Below are positions 50,914 through 62,463 of a stretch of 64,000 bases of DNA, in pieces. Position numbers and translations under genes: made by a program. Source of the stretch: Hydractinia symbiolongicarpus (Eukaryota; Cnidaria; Hydrozoa; Anthoathecata; Hydractiniidae). How positions within the stretch are numbered: the stretch's first letter is position 1; every line of letters begins with the position of its first letter. The stretch spans positions 22,941,001 to 23,005,000 of the forward strand of contig NC_079885.1 of the NCBI RefSeq assembly GCF_029227915.1, read 5' to 3'. Below the pieces are notes generated by a model. It ran no database searches. It had not been told where the DNA came from and saw only the letters and a program-made list of their open reading frames with translations.

Positions 50914-52925
50914 CTTAACATAACAAAAACGTATTCTTTGTTTACTCATCGTGGTTTTATGCTGCGATTGGATTTTTTTCAAACATCTGACTCTTCTGTT
51001 AACCAAGTCACAGCACGTTAATTTTGAAAGTTACATTTTACCTTTATAATTTCACATTTCAAGGAACCTTCTTTTTTACCGTTTATTAAACTTTCTCACC
51101 ATTCTTAAAACCGAACTTCGTTTTGTACCTTAGAGACAAAAAGTATAGTCAAGGCTCTGATTACTCTTGAAAGTTATAAATTACGTATCACCTGAAGTAA
51201 ACCAGCTTCCGAAACAATGACAGTATGGCACACCTAATATAGCTCTTATTTTATAAACAACTGGTCTAAGAACGGTCTAGTAGAAAATATGTTTATGTTA
51301 CTGCCTTGGCCTTTAATATTAAAAAAAAATAATAAAAACAAAAACTATGTATAAAATTCTCTACCACAAATTTTTATATCCAATTAACAAAGGCCAACTA
51401 GAAGCTCCACAACAGGTTAGTTTGTACGTGACTAGATGCCTCTACACTGGACTAAACAGGCAAAAAGGATAAAATCGATATTTCTTAGGTTCAGATGGTT
51501 TTGGCAATTAGACTGCTGAATATGTGAATTGCTAACGTGTGGGTTAATTATTGAAAAAAATTATCAAGAAGCTCTGGCATTACATGGTTTTTGACAGAAG
51601 AAAATCAAGAAAAGGAATATAAAATAAATTTTTTTAAAGGGGTAAAATAAATTTTTTGAAAAATATTAGCAATTTCATCTTCGAAGTTAATATTAAAAGT
51701 TAATAGTATTTCAATTTGTTGTCGTATAGAAACAAAATAAGGGAAGCATCTGTCTAAAACTCAATAAGAAGGAACAAATTCGATATAGAAAAGAAATGAA
51801 AGTACTTCATAGCAGCCACCTGAAGTTATAATTTTAGTATTCCAGCTATCAAAAGGTAAAAAATATTAACTATAAATGTCATGTATATTTGTTTTCAATT
51901 TACTAATTCATTGAGCATCTGTTATTTACAATATAATTGATCGCAGCGGCTTCATTGTTGTTGAAGTAGCTCAGTTTAAAACATTAATAATTCCGTTTGA
52001 TGATGTCGCTTTTTAAATATAAAGCCGTCAGCATTCATCTTCCATTAGTCGTTGCTTTCCTTTTTACTCGCGCAAATGTTTTATAAGACTAAGAAGGATA
52101 GATATTGTTTGGGGATCTGATAAGGAGCAGTTTGTTAGTTTTATAGATACTAGGATGCCAATACGCTGTTTTTTTTGCTTTTATAAGAATATATGCGTCG
52201 TGCGAATATCAGGCTTGAGTTTCAGATTAATTAGAACACAATACAGATATAAGAATAGGGACCATCCTGGTTAGAAATTTTAAAAGTTTTCAGAATTTTG
52301 CGTGCTTACTTTTTCGTAATTCATTTGCGTCTTAAAGCATTGGAATATCCATCCTATCTTTGATGTAAAACATCAAAATATCAACAAAATATCGACATGA
52401 AAAACGTCAATTACAACAATCTTATTCCTAAGTCCAGAAGATATCGTCATCTATGTTTTAGAGCACATTCCAAGGCATATCTGCTGGTAGATACAAAGAA
52501 ATCTAACCTAAAAGTAAGCAGGAAGAAAAAGAAAATTTTGAGGATTAAGATAATGTCCGCTTTAACAGATCCCTCAAAACTACCTCGTCGTCGGGATTGC
52601 TTTTAACTATAGAAAAAATGGGGATGAGGTTTCTTCAGAAGGTGTAGCTTTTTTCACGTGTTTTAGTACTGCTTTGTTAAAAAAAGGATTATGTATAGGT
52701 TACAAATTCACATTCGCGCAATCTGCAAGCATTCCTTTCGTTGCCTTGGACGCTTAACCATTTGCCATTTCAAATTAATTGCGTGCTCCATGTGCCGAAG
52801 CTTACGACATTTTTTCTACAAGTGTCCATCTAACAACACAGGTAACTAAATAAAAAATAGAAAGAAAATGGTTATGGTGAGTTTTAAGTGCGGTAAACAA
52901 GTCACGTAAAATGTTTGCAGAAGTA
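50914..52925. other. Intergenic, nothing recognised
   Basis: AT-rich. The 69-codon ORF at 52397-52606 is Lys/Arg-rich with no known domain. A stretch at 51630-51665 has two copies of AAATAAATTTTTT. Confidence 0.4.
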
Positions 52926-53498
52926 TCTATATAATAATACGCCAGTTCCGTGTGTCTGTCTGTCACTTTTGCAAAGTGGATTACATTCTTCAAAATTTTC
53001 TTTAACAAATTTTATAAAACATCGCCTATAAAATTGTTCTGTAATTTACCAAACTTTACCGATAAAATAGTATTGACGTCAAAGGAAAGTTAATTAAGAT
53101 TAGTGAAGCCATTACAATGCACTTAAAACTTTGAGGCCAAATAACTTTTTTTTCACCGCGTGGGTAACTAGGGACAACCTGGGACCAATTTGGGTAAGTT
53201 TTCCAAACCCGGGTTCCCGAATCCGTTTCGGAATGGACGGTTTGATGACGTCATCAAAAAACCTTTAAATCTTTAAACCTTGATATCTCTGCAACCGTTT
53301 GTCAAAGATACATGATCATATACATTTTCTTGATCAGCATTTCAAGATCTATACGATGAAGGCAACAGGTATACAAATTTTTAAAAAAATATATTTATTT
53401 TGTATTTGCACTGCTGACGTCAGCAAGAAAACTAAAACAACATATTTTTCCATTGTCCTTCTGCCTAAGTGGATTACTCCACGGGATTTATCGACTAG
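52926..53498 (+). mobile_element. Non-autonomous Helitron, copy H6 (best preserved, 573 bp)
   Basis: Starts TCTATATAATAATACGCCAG and TTCCGTGTGTCTGTCTGTC; flanking A at 52925. The interior has CGTGGGTAACTAGGGACAAC, CCGTTTCGGAATGGACGG, ATGACGTCATCA and one copy of the internal module. It ends GTGGATTACTCCACGGG (hairpin) then ATTTATCGACTAG at 53498, with T following. No coding. Confidence 0.85.
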
Positions 53499-53629
53499 TC
53501 TATAAATTATTGAGAAGACGGCCGACAAACTTTATTTACGTAAATATACATTCTTTCTTTAAAAAATCGAAAATGCATTAGTGATACTAGCAGAGTATAA
53601 TCAAAACTGCAAACAAATCACGTGATATA

Positions 53630-53743
53630 TCTATATTATAATGCCCGTATACGTCTGTCCGTCCGTCCGTCGGTCTGCCACGCAAAATGGTAGCTTAGCT
53701 GCAACAGGTGAACCCGTGGATTTTTCCACGGGCTAACGACTAG
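53630..53743 (+). mobile_element. Miniature Helitron, copy H7 (114 bp)
   Basis: A|TCTATATTATAATGCCCG, a CTGTCCGTCCGTCC run, GCCACGCAAAATGGTAGCTT, hairpin CCCGTGG-ATTTTT-CCACGGG, then CTAACGACTAG|T. All Helitron boundary features are intact. It lies only 131 bases after H6. Confidence 0.85.
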
Positions 53744-53938
53744 TTTTCAAAAATATCTAAAAGTTATAACGCCTAAAAGGAGTGGAGATTATAGACAGAA
53801 TCTTAAAAACCTCAAGTTAGCGGTGTTGTTTTCTGTGTTTCAAATATCAAAGTCTACAAAAAGCTCAAAAAATACAAAATTAAATTATGTATAATTTAAA
53901 ATAAGTTGAAAAATCCATAGTCCTATATTGATATAGTG

Positions 53939-53944
53939 TTTATT
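53939..53944 (-). promoter_or_regulatory. Possible poly(A) signal of the MFS gene
   Basis: AATAAA on the minus strand, 224 bases after the stop codon of the transporter gene. Such hexamers are frequent in AT-rich DNA, so this is tentative. Confidence 0.3.
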
Positions 53945-54167
53945 TTCCAGGATCAAAAGTGTAAAAACTTTAATAAGATTCGTGTTATGTATTCTGAAGG
54001 ACTGTTTATATAAGAGAGATCTCTTCAAACCCGTCCCGCCTGTGATATAAATAGCCCGGAAGAGAGGAAATCGTTCTAAGTCATAACACTTTCGGTATTG
54101 TTTTTCTCTCACTGATGCAAGTGCATGAAAATGTTTATGAAAATGTTTCATTAGAAATAATTATTAA

Positions 54168-55559
54168 TTAATATATAATTATTTTGGGATATCTCAACGC
54201 GTGCCGTTCATAAATTAACAATGTTATTCCAATGACTACCAACACAACATGAACTGTTCCAACGATTAAAATATAATCAAATATCAATGCAGAAGTTGCC
54301 AATGCAGCCAGGCCACCAAGTCTATACATAGTTAACCGAATGCTATCTACGTAAGTTTGAATATGTGATGATACCATTTTCGCCAAACAACCCACAAGGA
54401 ATATCTCTTCAGTTACGATTAAAAAACAATATGAAATACCGAAAATGATCCATAATGTGATACTTAGAGGTAAACAATTGGAAATGTATGACAACACCAT
54501 GAACGTAGATTCAGAAAAAATAATCGAAATAGTGGAAAATATCGCCAGAAGGTAGATTGTTTTGTCGACCGGAGTCTTAAATATTAATATGATGCAGGAA
54601 GCAATACAACTTACTCCGGTGAGAAGCACAATAAGGTTCAATTCAACTATGGACCATTTTAGAACGTCCACGACTAATAAAGGCAACCAAATGTCAAAAG
54701 AGACAACAAAATAATTCTCAAAGAATGCAGAACATAAAAGAAGAGTTGTAGGCAACTTTGAAAAAAGTTGCTTCAAAACATTAATCGTCGAAGGCATATT
54801 GTTACATCTTTTGGTAATTAAAGGAGAATCTTCTGTTTCGAAATACGAAATTGTTACTTGTGAATCGCATTGAGCAGCATTGCTACGCTTAATTGATAAC
54901 CCATCTTCCTCTTTTAGATCATATTCTTTCGACAAATCATGCACAAAATATAGAGTTAACATTATTTGGATGATAAACAAAACTGCTAGGAATAGACTTG
55001 GCAAGTTCAGGTATGTTATGTTCCAAGCTCCGATTTCAACATTTACGGATTTAAAGGCGAAATTAATACCAGGACCAAACACAAATCCAATTGAATACGC
55101 CATACCCATAACTGAATATATCGAAAGTAATTCCTCATTGGAGTATACTCGTGCCAGCTCCCCGATTATAACAGAACGTAACGGACCACCAAACCCAGAT
55201 AAAAGTCGCCCGAACAGTAATAAAAAAGGTGAAAATGGAAGTGCATAAATAACATTGCCAAAAGCAGCTAATATATTTAAAACGATAGCAGTTCTTCTGA
55301 CATTCCGATATCGATCGCTCAGGCGTCCGATAACCAAGGACGAGCTCATAGATATTAGTAGGTAAGATGAAGAAATGGCGCTGTAATATACTTTCGGGTA
55401 ATCCGGCTTTACCATTTCTTTCAAATATAACCAAAGCGTCAAAAATGTTAAGCTGAATTCCGTTCCAATGAGAACATTCTGTAGTGTGAATGCAATAAGA
55501 GTTTGTTTTCGTTTCTGAAGCCATTTTTTATATGCTCTTTCGGACAGTTTAACAGCCAT
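54168..55559 (-). CDS. MFSD8-like major facilitator superfamily transporter, intronless
   Basis: A 463-residue membrane transporter with the predicted MFS fold of 12 helices. The first helix begins near residue 21; the MFS motif A variant GRLSDRYRNVRR lies at 78-89, between helices 2 and 3; GRLLSGFGGPLRS (117-129) and YSIGFVFGPG (155-164, motif C-like) follow in helices 4 and 5. A hydrophilic central loop (about 208-270) separates the halves. Overall pattern and the GxGGPLRSV..GE segment fit the MFSD8/CLN7-like group, whose human member is a lysosomal chloride channel or transporter; substrate and location here are unknown. The coding region is one exon, which is unusual beside the multi-exon neighbours and could reflect retroposition. 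A decayed partial copy lies at 59570-59790. Confidence 0.88.
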   Translation of the reverse strand: MAVKLSERAYKKWLQKRKQTLIAFTLQNVLIGTEFSLTFLTLWLYLKEMVKPDYPKVYYSAISSSYLLISMSSSLVIGRLSDRYRNVRRTAIVLNILAAFGNVIYALPFSPFLLLFGRLLSGFGGPLRSVIIGELARVYSNEELLSIYSVMGMAYSIGFVFGPGINFAFKSVNVEIGAWNITYLNLPSLFLAVLFIIQIMLTLYFVHDLSKEYDLKEEDGLSIKRSNAAQCDSQVTISYFETEDSPLITKRCNNMPSTINVLKQLFSKLPTTLLLCSAFFENYFVVSFDIWLPLLVVDVLKWSIVELNLIVLLTGVSCIASCIILIFKTPVDKTIYLLAIFSTISIIFSESTFMVLSYISNCLPLSITLWIIFGISYCFLIVTEEIFLVGCLAKMVSSHIQTYVDSIRLTMYRLGGLAALATSALIFDYILIVGTVHVVLVVIGITLLIYERHALRYPKIIIY

Positions 55560-58195
55560 CGTGGAAAACGCCTTTACTCTCTCTATGTTTTCCTTTGCAA
55601 ATGAAGTCCTTAAGTTTGCATTGTGGTGTGAGTATTATTTAACATTTCATAACGAAGACGTATGAAGCAAGTTACTAGAATGTAATGTATACAATATAAT
55701 TTATTTACATTTTACATTCTTGTTACGAAAATCGATTTGAATGGAAGTATTCTGAACTTGCTTATAATAGATTATATACTCATAAGATATTTCTTTCTTT
55801 CTTCTTTCTTAATGTATCATGCCACAAAAAATATTACAATTTTAAAAATCAAAAACAAAAAAAAATGTTTTTTTTTCATAACCCACGCTCTATGCCCTTA
55901 TTTAAATTTTATTTTCTTTCTAAAGTGACCCGTCTTTCATATTTCATTGCTAGGCTACATTATTTTGTTCGGTTTATGTTAAGCCTCGAAGTTAAATTTT
56001 AAACTTAACTACTGGGTAGAAACCAAGACATTAATTAGTTACGTCGGTAAATAGTTATTATGTTTTAATTTTTGACATCTTTATTACGCTACTGGGAACT
56101 TTTACTTAATATCCGCTCTGCATGGCGGGAAAATGCTTGTTTTACACGTTTTATTTTGCCAACTAACAATTTATTTCAAGTTTGGTGCCTACATAAAATG
56201 TCAATTACTGGCAGTAATAACTAACGAATTCGGCTATTTATGACGATCGAAAACAATTAAATTAGCAATAGCTAAGATAATGGATATATATACTAGATAC
56301 ATTCGGCCAGTACGAACATAACTAATAAATAATTATATCCGTCGCTGGTCGTGGGAGTCCAGGGGAGCCACATCCCCCCACAAACTTTAGTCGATCATAT
56401 TCAATATAGAAGAGACTTGTGCAGGGAATACGTTTTTACTCAATCTAGATGTTAGCTACGATCATGCAGTTAGGATGGAAGACTTAGTGGATTCAGAGTT
56501 CAATGAGAAGAAATTTTAATTAGCTTGATGACACGAAGTTTTTAAAAAAATTTGTTGAGGAAACCATCAATTTTTTTTATTCCTTAATTTTATTTTCTCT
56601 TAAAAAGTCTGTGTTATTTCTGGATTCAATTCTCCAATTTTTATGTTTGTTTTTGTAGCTACGTAAAAGGTGTCGACTTCTCGCTTATTTCACCACTAAA
56701 GATGTAACAATTATGGATCTTTCGAAAAAGCTTTCGCTAGTGCAACTTTTGGTGTAAAAATGTTAAAAGTGTTGTTAACAAATTTTGATGATTTACGTTT
56801 AGACTCTTTGCATTGAATAGCGATTTTTTATTTGGATGTAATTCGAAAGAATTAGTAACAAGGGTAGAAGGAATCACCACAAAAAGTACTATGTATCCTA
56901 AAGTTTGGTTTTTGAACATTTCCGTATTTATCATGCTAACTCTATGCTGATTCATTTTTATATTAGTACTTGAGTTTTAGAAATGATAAGAAACACCTCT
57001 TAGCTTTTTCGGACACACGCTGGATTTCGAAAGCATATTCGGTATCTGTTTACGCAGTTTTTGGTTATAATTTGTTATTTTATAAACTGCAAGTTATGGT
57101 AATAATGTCATTATTCTTCATGTAAATATATTAGAGACATTTCTATCATCACCGTTTTCATCATCCGCCGTATCTTCATACTAGCTCCCACTTAGTGCCG
57201 TCCTGGCTGACGTCTTATCCCTAAACTTGTTTATATTTATTTAACATTCTGTGTAGAGTTGTACGTCGTTTAAAGAACTCAGTTGACCTCCCTCTCTTCA
57301 CCTTGATAAACAATATGGTATCATGGCCACATGAAAGAGAAATATAATAACATTTTAATTCGTATATAAAAAAAAATTATCTTTAATACCTTATCTCCAA
57401 GATAAGGTAGTGAAGTGTGAATCGACGGACGATACATTTTTTTCATCTTTATCATAAATTTTAAAGTTCTTAAGTGAATTATTTCAAGGGTTTACGTTTA
57501 AAAATTTTTTTTTAAGCCTTCTTAATAAAACTTCCAACAAAGCGTTTGGTGATAAAATGCACAATAATTTTTTTTTTTTAAATTTAAGTAAATTATTTCA
57601 CGGGTTTAAATAGACAGTGTCAGATAATAAATTGCGTCCTCAACAGCTAGGTCGTTCAAGCTTTCAAGTCGGCGTTTATCATAATAGTTGCTTTGTCATT
57701 TTTCTCGTCTGCTTTCTTTAAAATATTGGGACAGTACTCCAGAGTGGATTATTTAATATATTCTAAAACAAGCTCTAAGTGACAATAAAAAATTCTACTC
57801 TGTTATACTAATAAATGAAGGAGAAAACCCATAATACCCAGAAAATAAAGGCACGTAGACACAAAGCACGTAGAACGCTAAGACACGCAAAGCACGTAGG
57901 CGCGTATAACACGTGGGCACGTAATTTAGCAGACTTAACTTTACCATGTATTTAAATTTGGCAATACTATTTTAACTAGAACTTACACAACCTTTATTGT
58001 CACTACTCTATATAACTCAATTATAACTATTCAACAAGAAAGAAAATATATTTTGAGCATTGATAAATACAATGTATGTCATCATAACGTAAAACCATAA
58101 ATCTATTAATGTTTCGAAATTAGTTATGTGTCCTAGAAAGATTTCTAATCATTTTAAAACCCAAGAATGTATAAATTAGTGTACAGTTATTGTAC
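55560..58195. other. Upstream flank of the MFS gene and intergenic
   Basis: No gene supported. Around 57840-57920 a GCACGTAG/ACACG-rich imperfect repeat stands out from the AT-rich background. ORFs at 55737-55928 and 56737-56955 show no domain. Confidence 0.4.
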
Positions 58196-58860
58196 TATTG
58201 TAGTATTCAGTATTCGGTCCGGGGTTTTTCGAACATACTATGACCGGGGGGGGCGGATTCCGCCCCCCCCCTCAATAACTTTTCATAGGATTGTTCAAAT
58301 TGAATCAAACTTGGCACACTTATAGTACGTCATAAAAGGAACAAAATGGCGGCAATAAATTTTTGCTTGCGTCAGCACATTTTCTGTGACGTCATCAGAA
58401 TCTTGAAAATTGTTAAAAATACCACTATCTGCTTAAAATATAATTACTTTTGTTCTAGAGCGAATTTTTACATTCTGTTTGAAGTTTCTGAAAGCTAAAT
58501 AAAATTTTTTTAACATGTCTTCCGGTTTTTACATGGATCGAGTAAAAAATTGCCAAAAATTGCCCGAAAATCCGTTTTTTTCCGATTTTCGGGTAAAATC
58601 TGACAAAATCGGGAAATCGTATAAGTCACGTGTCAAAATTATTCAAAATGATCCTTCTTGATGAAACAAAGTTGTGTTGCAAGTTTCAAGTTCTAAGGAT
58701 AATCCTTACAGGAGTTATTATATTTTCCCCATTATAAGGATTTCATAGAGATTTTAGGGGTAGTTTCGAGTAATGGCCAATATCAAAGCCTCTGAAAGGT
58801 ATGGGACATAAAAAATTAGCATGCAGGTGTCTAATAGATAAATGGACCGAATAGGGTTAA
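58196..58860. repeat. Dispersed repeat R2, copy 2, with GC-rich hairpin
   Basis: About 58625-58850 matches 10545-10770. The start includes a strong hairpin: GGGGGGCGGA and TCCGCCCCCC, separated by one base, near 58247-58268, in a tract of G8 and C10-type runs. Contains ATGGCGGCAATAAA and GTGACGTCATCAG. No coding. Confidence 0.6.
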
Positions 58861-59569
58861 AGAGCGATATACTAGTGAAGTTTGACAATATCACCTGGTG
58901 TATAATGACAGTAGCGTCAAAAAATTACATCTACAGCAGCCTTTTTTTAGTAACTCCTTACATCCTTAGGAACGGCAATTTACGGCCTGTTACTATTTTT
59001 TTCTAAAATAAATAGAATTATTAATAACTTTTACATTTCTTAATACAAAATCTGGGCTGAATTTGGAAAAAAAATTCAATGCAACATCGTACTTTCAAAT
59101 ATCGCCTCCTCAGACGAACTTTATGCTAGATAGCATGTTTAGTACAAAATAAGAACACCCCCGACCTTGTTAACACTATTCGCCCCTGTCCCCTGCCACA
59201 CTTGCTTAAGAGATTTTTGTATTATTTTTTAAAGCATACCGTTTTAGGGTTAAAATAGTTCGGACATATACGACGAAGTCATTATTAAATAAAAAACGTT
59301 GTGTAGTGATTTTTTATTGCAAATTTCCTTGTTGCAGTCAACTGTATTAGGCTTTTTTTCCTTTTTAGTCAAAGTAGCTAATCCCACATTTGCAGCTTAG
59401 TGAAAACGAAATTGGTGAAGATAACACGAAAGTAAATAATGTTAGTGAGGATAAAAACCTCTTATACCAAACTGAATGAAAACACATTCTGACATCAAAT
59501 TATTTACATTTAGATTGGTGTTTATATGTTTGAAATGTTTTACACTTCATTTGAAAGTATAAATAATTA

Positions 59570-59790
59570 AGACTATTATTCTGGAGTTTCTCAACACGTG
59601 CCATGCATAAATTAACAATGCTTTTCCAATGACCACCAACACACATGTGCTATTCCAACGATTATAATATAATCAAATATCCATGCAGAAGTTGCCAATA
59701 ATAAATAGAATGCTATCTACGTAAGTTTGAAAATTTGATAATACCATTTTAGCCAAACAACCCACAAGGAAGATCTCTTCATTCATCAAA
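59570..59790 (-). pseudogene. Fragment of the MFS transporter 3' end
   Basis: Matches 54180-54415 on the same strand at roughly 85 percent identity by eye, sharing for example TAACAATG, TATAATATAATCAAATATC and GAATGCTATCTACGTAAG. About 30 bases present in the gene (around 54305-54335) are missing and several frame-changing indels occur. Homology ends at the segment coding for residues near 385. It represents only the last quarter of the gene, so it is a decayed partial duplicate. Confidence 0.8.
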
Positions 59791-59795
59791 GTTAC

Positions 59796-61084
59796 TCTGC
59801 ATAATTATTTTCGCCTGATTAATTATGCAAACTACACATCAGCTGGATTTCTTGACAGTGAAAATAGTTCAAGAGAAGCACTTGATTGTTAAGTTATGCA
59901 ATCCAAGAAGCAACATGTATTATGAAGCACGAACTATTATACCAATTTCTGTGGATTATTTTAACACCACTAAAGAAACTCTTTCGTGACAGAATGATAT
60001 TTGACGTCATGTAGTCATAAACTAATAACCATATGCAATTAAAATAACAATTTAGATTGTAATTTTTAATACTGTACGTTATCACAACCTTTCAAAAAAT
60101 GAACCTGCACAGTAAACTGCAAGTTAGATGAAAACACTGGAAATTTGTTTGTTATTTTTTTTAAATAGATCATTATTGAGTTTATAAGGTTGATATTTTG
60201 GCAGGTCATAATTATACAAATGCATTGAGAGATTAAAAATTGCTAAATCAAATTCTGCCTGACTAAAAGCACAATCAGGATACAAATTAACTGCGGAACA
60301 AATTTTTTAAAATTTTTTTTGTGAAACTTATTTTTCAGCCTTTTTTATTTATTTAATTATATTGTATTGTTTGTTTGTTTAAACTTTAATTTTCTGTAAA
60401 ACCTAGCCACTAAGTTCTTTATATTTCTTTACTGCCCATTCGAAAATCCATTTATTTCTGAAATTGCTAAAAACTTTTTATATTTCTAACACACCAATAC
60501 ATGCAGGTGTCTCAACTCTCCAATAAAATTACTTAACTAATTTGTGTATTTTTTGTGCGTTTGGCATTCCAATTTTTGGTCAAATTATAATTTTAGCAAC
60601 ATTGGCACCCTATTACATAAGTGTAGACCTAAACAACATTGTAACATTGTAAAGTAGTATATTGAGCCTGTTTTGAAATTTCCATAGCCAATCTAAGATC
60701 ATAGGATGATAATAAATAAACTCATTTTAGCAATAAAACAATGGATAAACCTGTAATGAAGACAAAAAGTTAAAAACTTAATATTCTAAGCTCAAAAGAA
60801 AGTAAATGGTCCAATTTGATCTATTAGAGCATATCTGGATATTATGTACTAAGAACCCAGCAGTTTTTAAGGTTCAGCAACTTATTACACGACTAAAATT
60901 AAACATTTTCCCATCATTTCATTCATTGTATGTCAATTAACATATGTGCCAATTTTTTTTCAAAAATAAGCAAGTAGTTTAGATAATATAAGGATAGAGC
61001 ATTCCTCCACCCACCCACCCCCTTTCCATCCCCCTCTCCACCTTTTGACCAGCTCACTTAGACCTTAATCTTCTAGACCCCAAT
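59796..61084. other. Intergenic, nothing recognised
   Basis: AT-rich sequence without supported gene. A pyrimidine-rich CCACCCACCC tract lies near 61008-61045. Confidence 0.4.
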
Positions 61085-61395
61085 ATATTGAAACCCTACG
61101 CCTTTTATTATTATTATTATTAATTATTATTATTATTATTATTATTATTATTTATTATTCCAGGATAACCTCTTCAGTTTCTTCAATGAGGGGCCTGCGA
61201 AGGAGTCCTAGTGCATTTAAAGCTCGCATTTGAGCTATGGAAGGCGTGCTGGCACAACAGCAACTCGACTAAGATATCAAACCTATTCTCATGCTGAACG
61301 TTAAGCAGTTTATAGTCTCTGGCATGACTCGGTCGGGGTTTGAACCCAAGACGGTCCATGCTTGAGGCGAACACTTTATCACAAGGCCACCGGTA
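61085..61395 (-). mobile_element. tRNA-derived SINE, family 2, with (ATT)n tail
   Basis: On the minus strand: GGTGGCCTTGTGATAAAGTG head, B box GGGTTCAAACCC, AGAGACTATAAACTG, then TAGCTCAAATGCGAGCTTTA and AGAGGTTATCCTGG, ending in a tail that reads (ATT)n on the plus strand at 61105-61157. Same family as 44951-45267; it overlaps two spurious minus ORFs. Confidence 0.85.
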
Positions 61396-61584
61396 CAAAA
61401 AACATCTGACAAAAAACATAATGGCAGAAATACTGAGAACAGCAGCGCGAACAAACTTTGTTTGCATAGAGTTCTGGGAAAAGCTCTATGCAATATAATT
61501 TAATTTGTAAATTACAGTTAATGCAGTCACACAACTTGTGAATGAATCGAAAGTCCGGTTTTGTTTCTTAAAATTTCATGTGGT

Positions 61585-61885
61585 TAAAATTTAGTAGGGG
61601 AAAAATTAAGTCACTTTTGAAAAATAAGTCACTTTTCCCGACTAATTTTTGATATTCCTGTAGATAACCTCACAAGAGCATTTAAATCAATTTTTATTTA
61701 TTTATCTATGTATGTTGTTCAAACAAATTCAAGAAGACTAAAAGTCGGGCTAAATTCTTAGCCAGGTATTAAGAAAAAAAGGGTAAAATTACTAGTCGGG
61801 GAAAAAATAATCGGGGAAAATTTTGGTCAGAGAAAAAATTAAGTCACTTGCAAAAAATTTAGTCACTTTTCCCCGACTTTTTTTG
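61585..61885. repeat. Diverged inverted/direct repeat with TTAAGTCACTT motifs
   Basis: AAATTAAGTCACTT and AAGTCACTTTTCCC occur near 61605-61640 and again near 61838-61875. AGTCGGGGAAAA (61795) and TTTTCCCCGACT (61867) are inverted. May be a MITE or two nested ones. Confidence 0.55.
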
Positions 61886-62425
61886 CCGTTAAGGTATTCA
61901 CGGCAGTTTGCGTGTTATTAACACCCTCATGTTCCTCTCACCTTTAAATTTGAAACAAAATTTTTCGTTTGATTAGTTCTTTAACGTTTAATGAAGCAAT
62001 TTTAACTGGACTTTTGGCTACTAACTGAGCAGCTGCTGCTACCTCTGCCTAAAAAGAGAAAATGGCCATACACATAGCTATCAGTTTTCTGCAACAACAT
62101 TTTTAAATAATCTTATAGTAAATCCAGTTAGGGAGAGTTATGCCATTTACTGTAATTTAAACTTCGGAAAAAGTCTAAAAACCGGGTATTTTGTAATCAA
62201 AAACGTCACTGTGCAGGAAGGATTAACGAATATAAAACATTAGCGAAATAAGAACAAGTAATAGTAAATTTCACAAAATAAGCAGAAAAAATTCATTTAC
62301 GCCAACACAAATAAAAAATATAAAACACCGCAATATTCGCAATGTTAAAGAATAATTTTATCAATTTATACTAAATTGGCACTTTTAGCACGCATTATCA
62401 CCAAATACTATGAAACGTAAAATAT

Positions 62426-62463
62426 ATCGCATTTACGTTACTTTAAAGTAACGTAAATGCGAT
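62426..62463. repeat. Perfect 38-bp palindrome
   Basis: ATCGCATTTACGTTACTTT followed directly by its exact reverse complement, with no spacer; a further ATAT pairing continues outside a small bulge. May be a miniature element or cruciform-forming site. Confidence 0.9.

Noticed and set aside
53299-53505. Plus ORF of 68 codons
   Set aside because: It lies entirely within Helitron H6 and over its 3' end; copies in H3 and H4 do not keep the frame open.
54880-55524. ORFs of 122 and 129 codons on the plus strand and another minus frame
   Set aside because: They overlap the MFS transporter in other frames and have no independent family signal.
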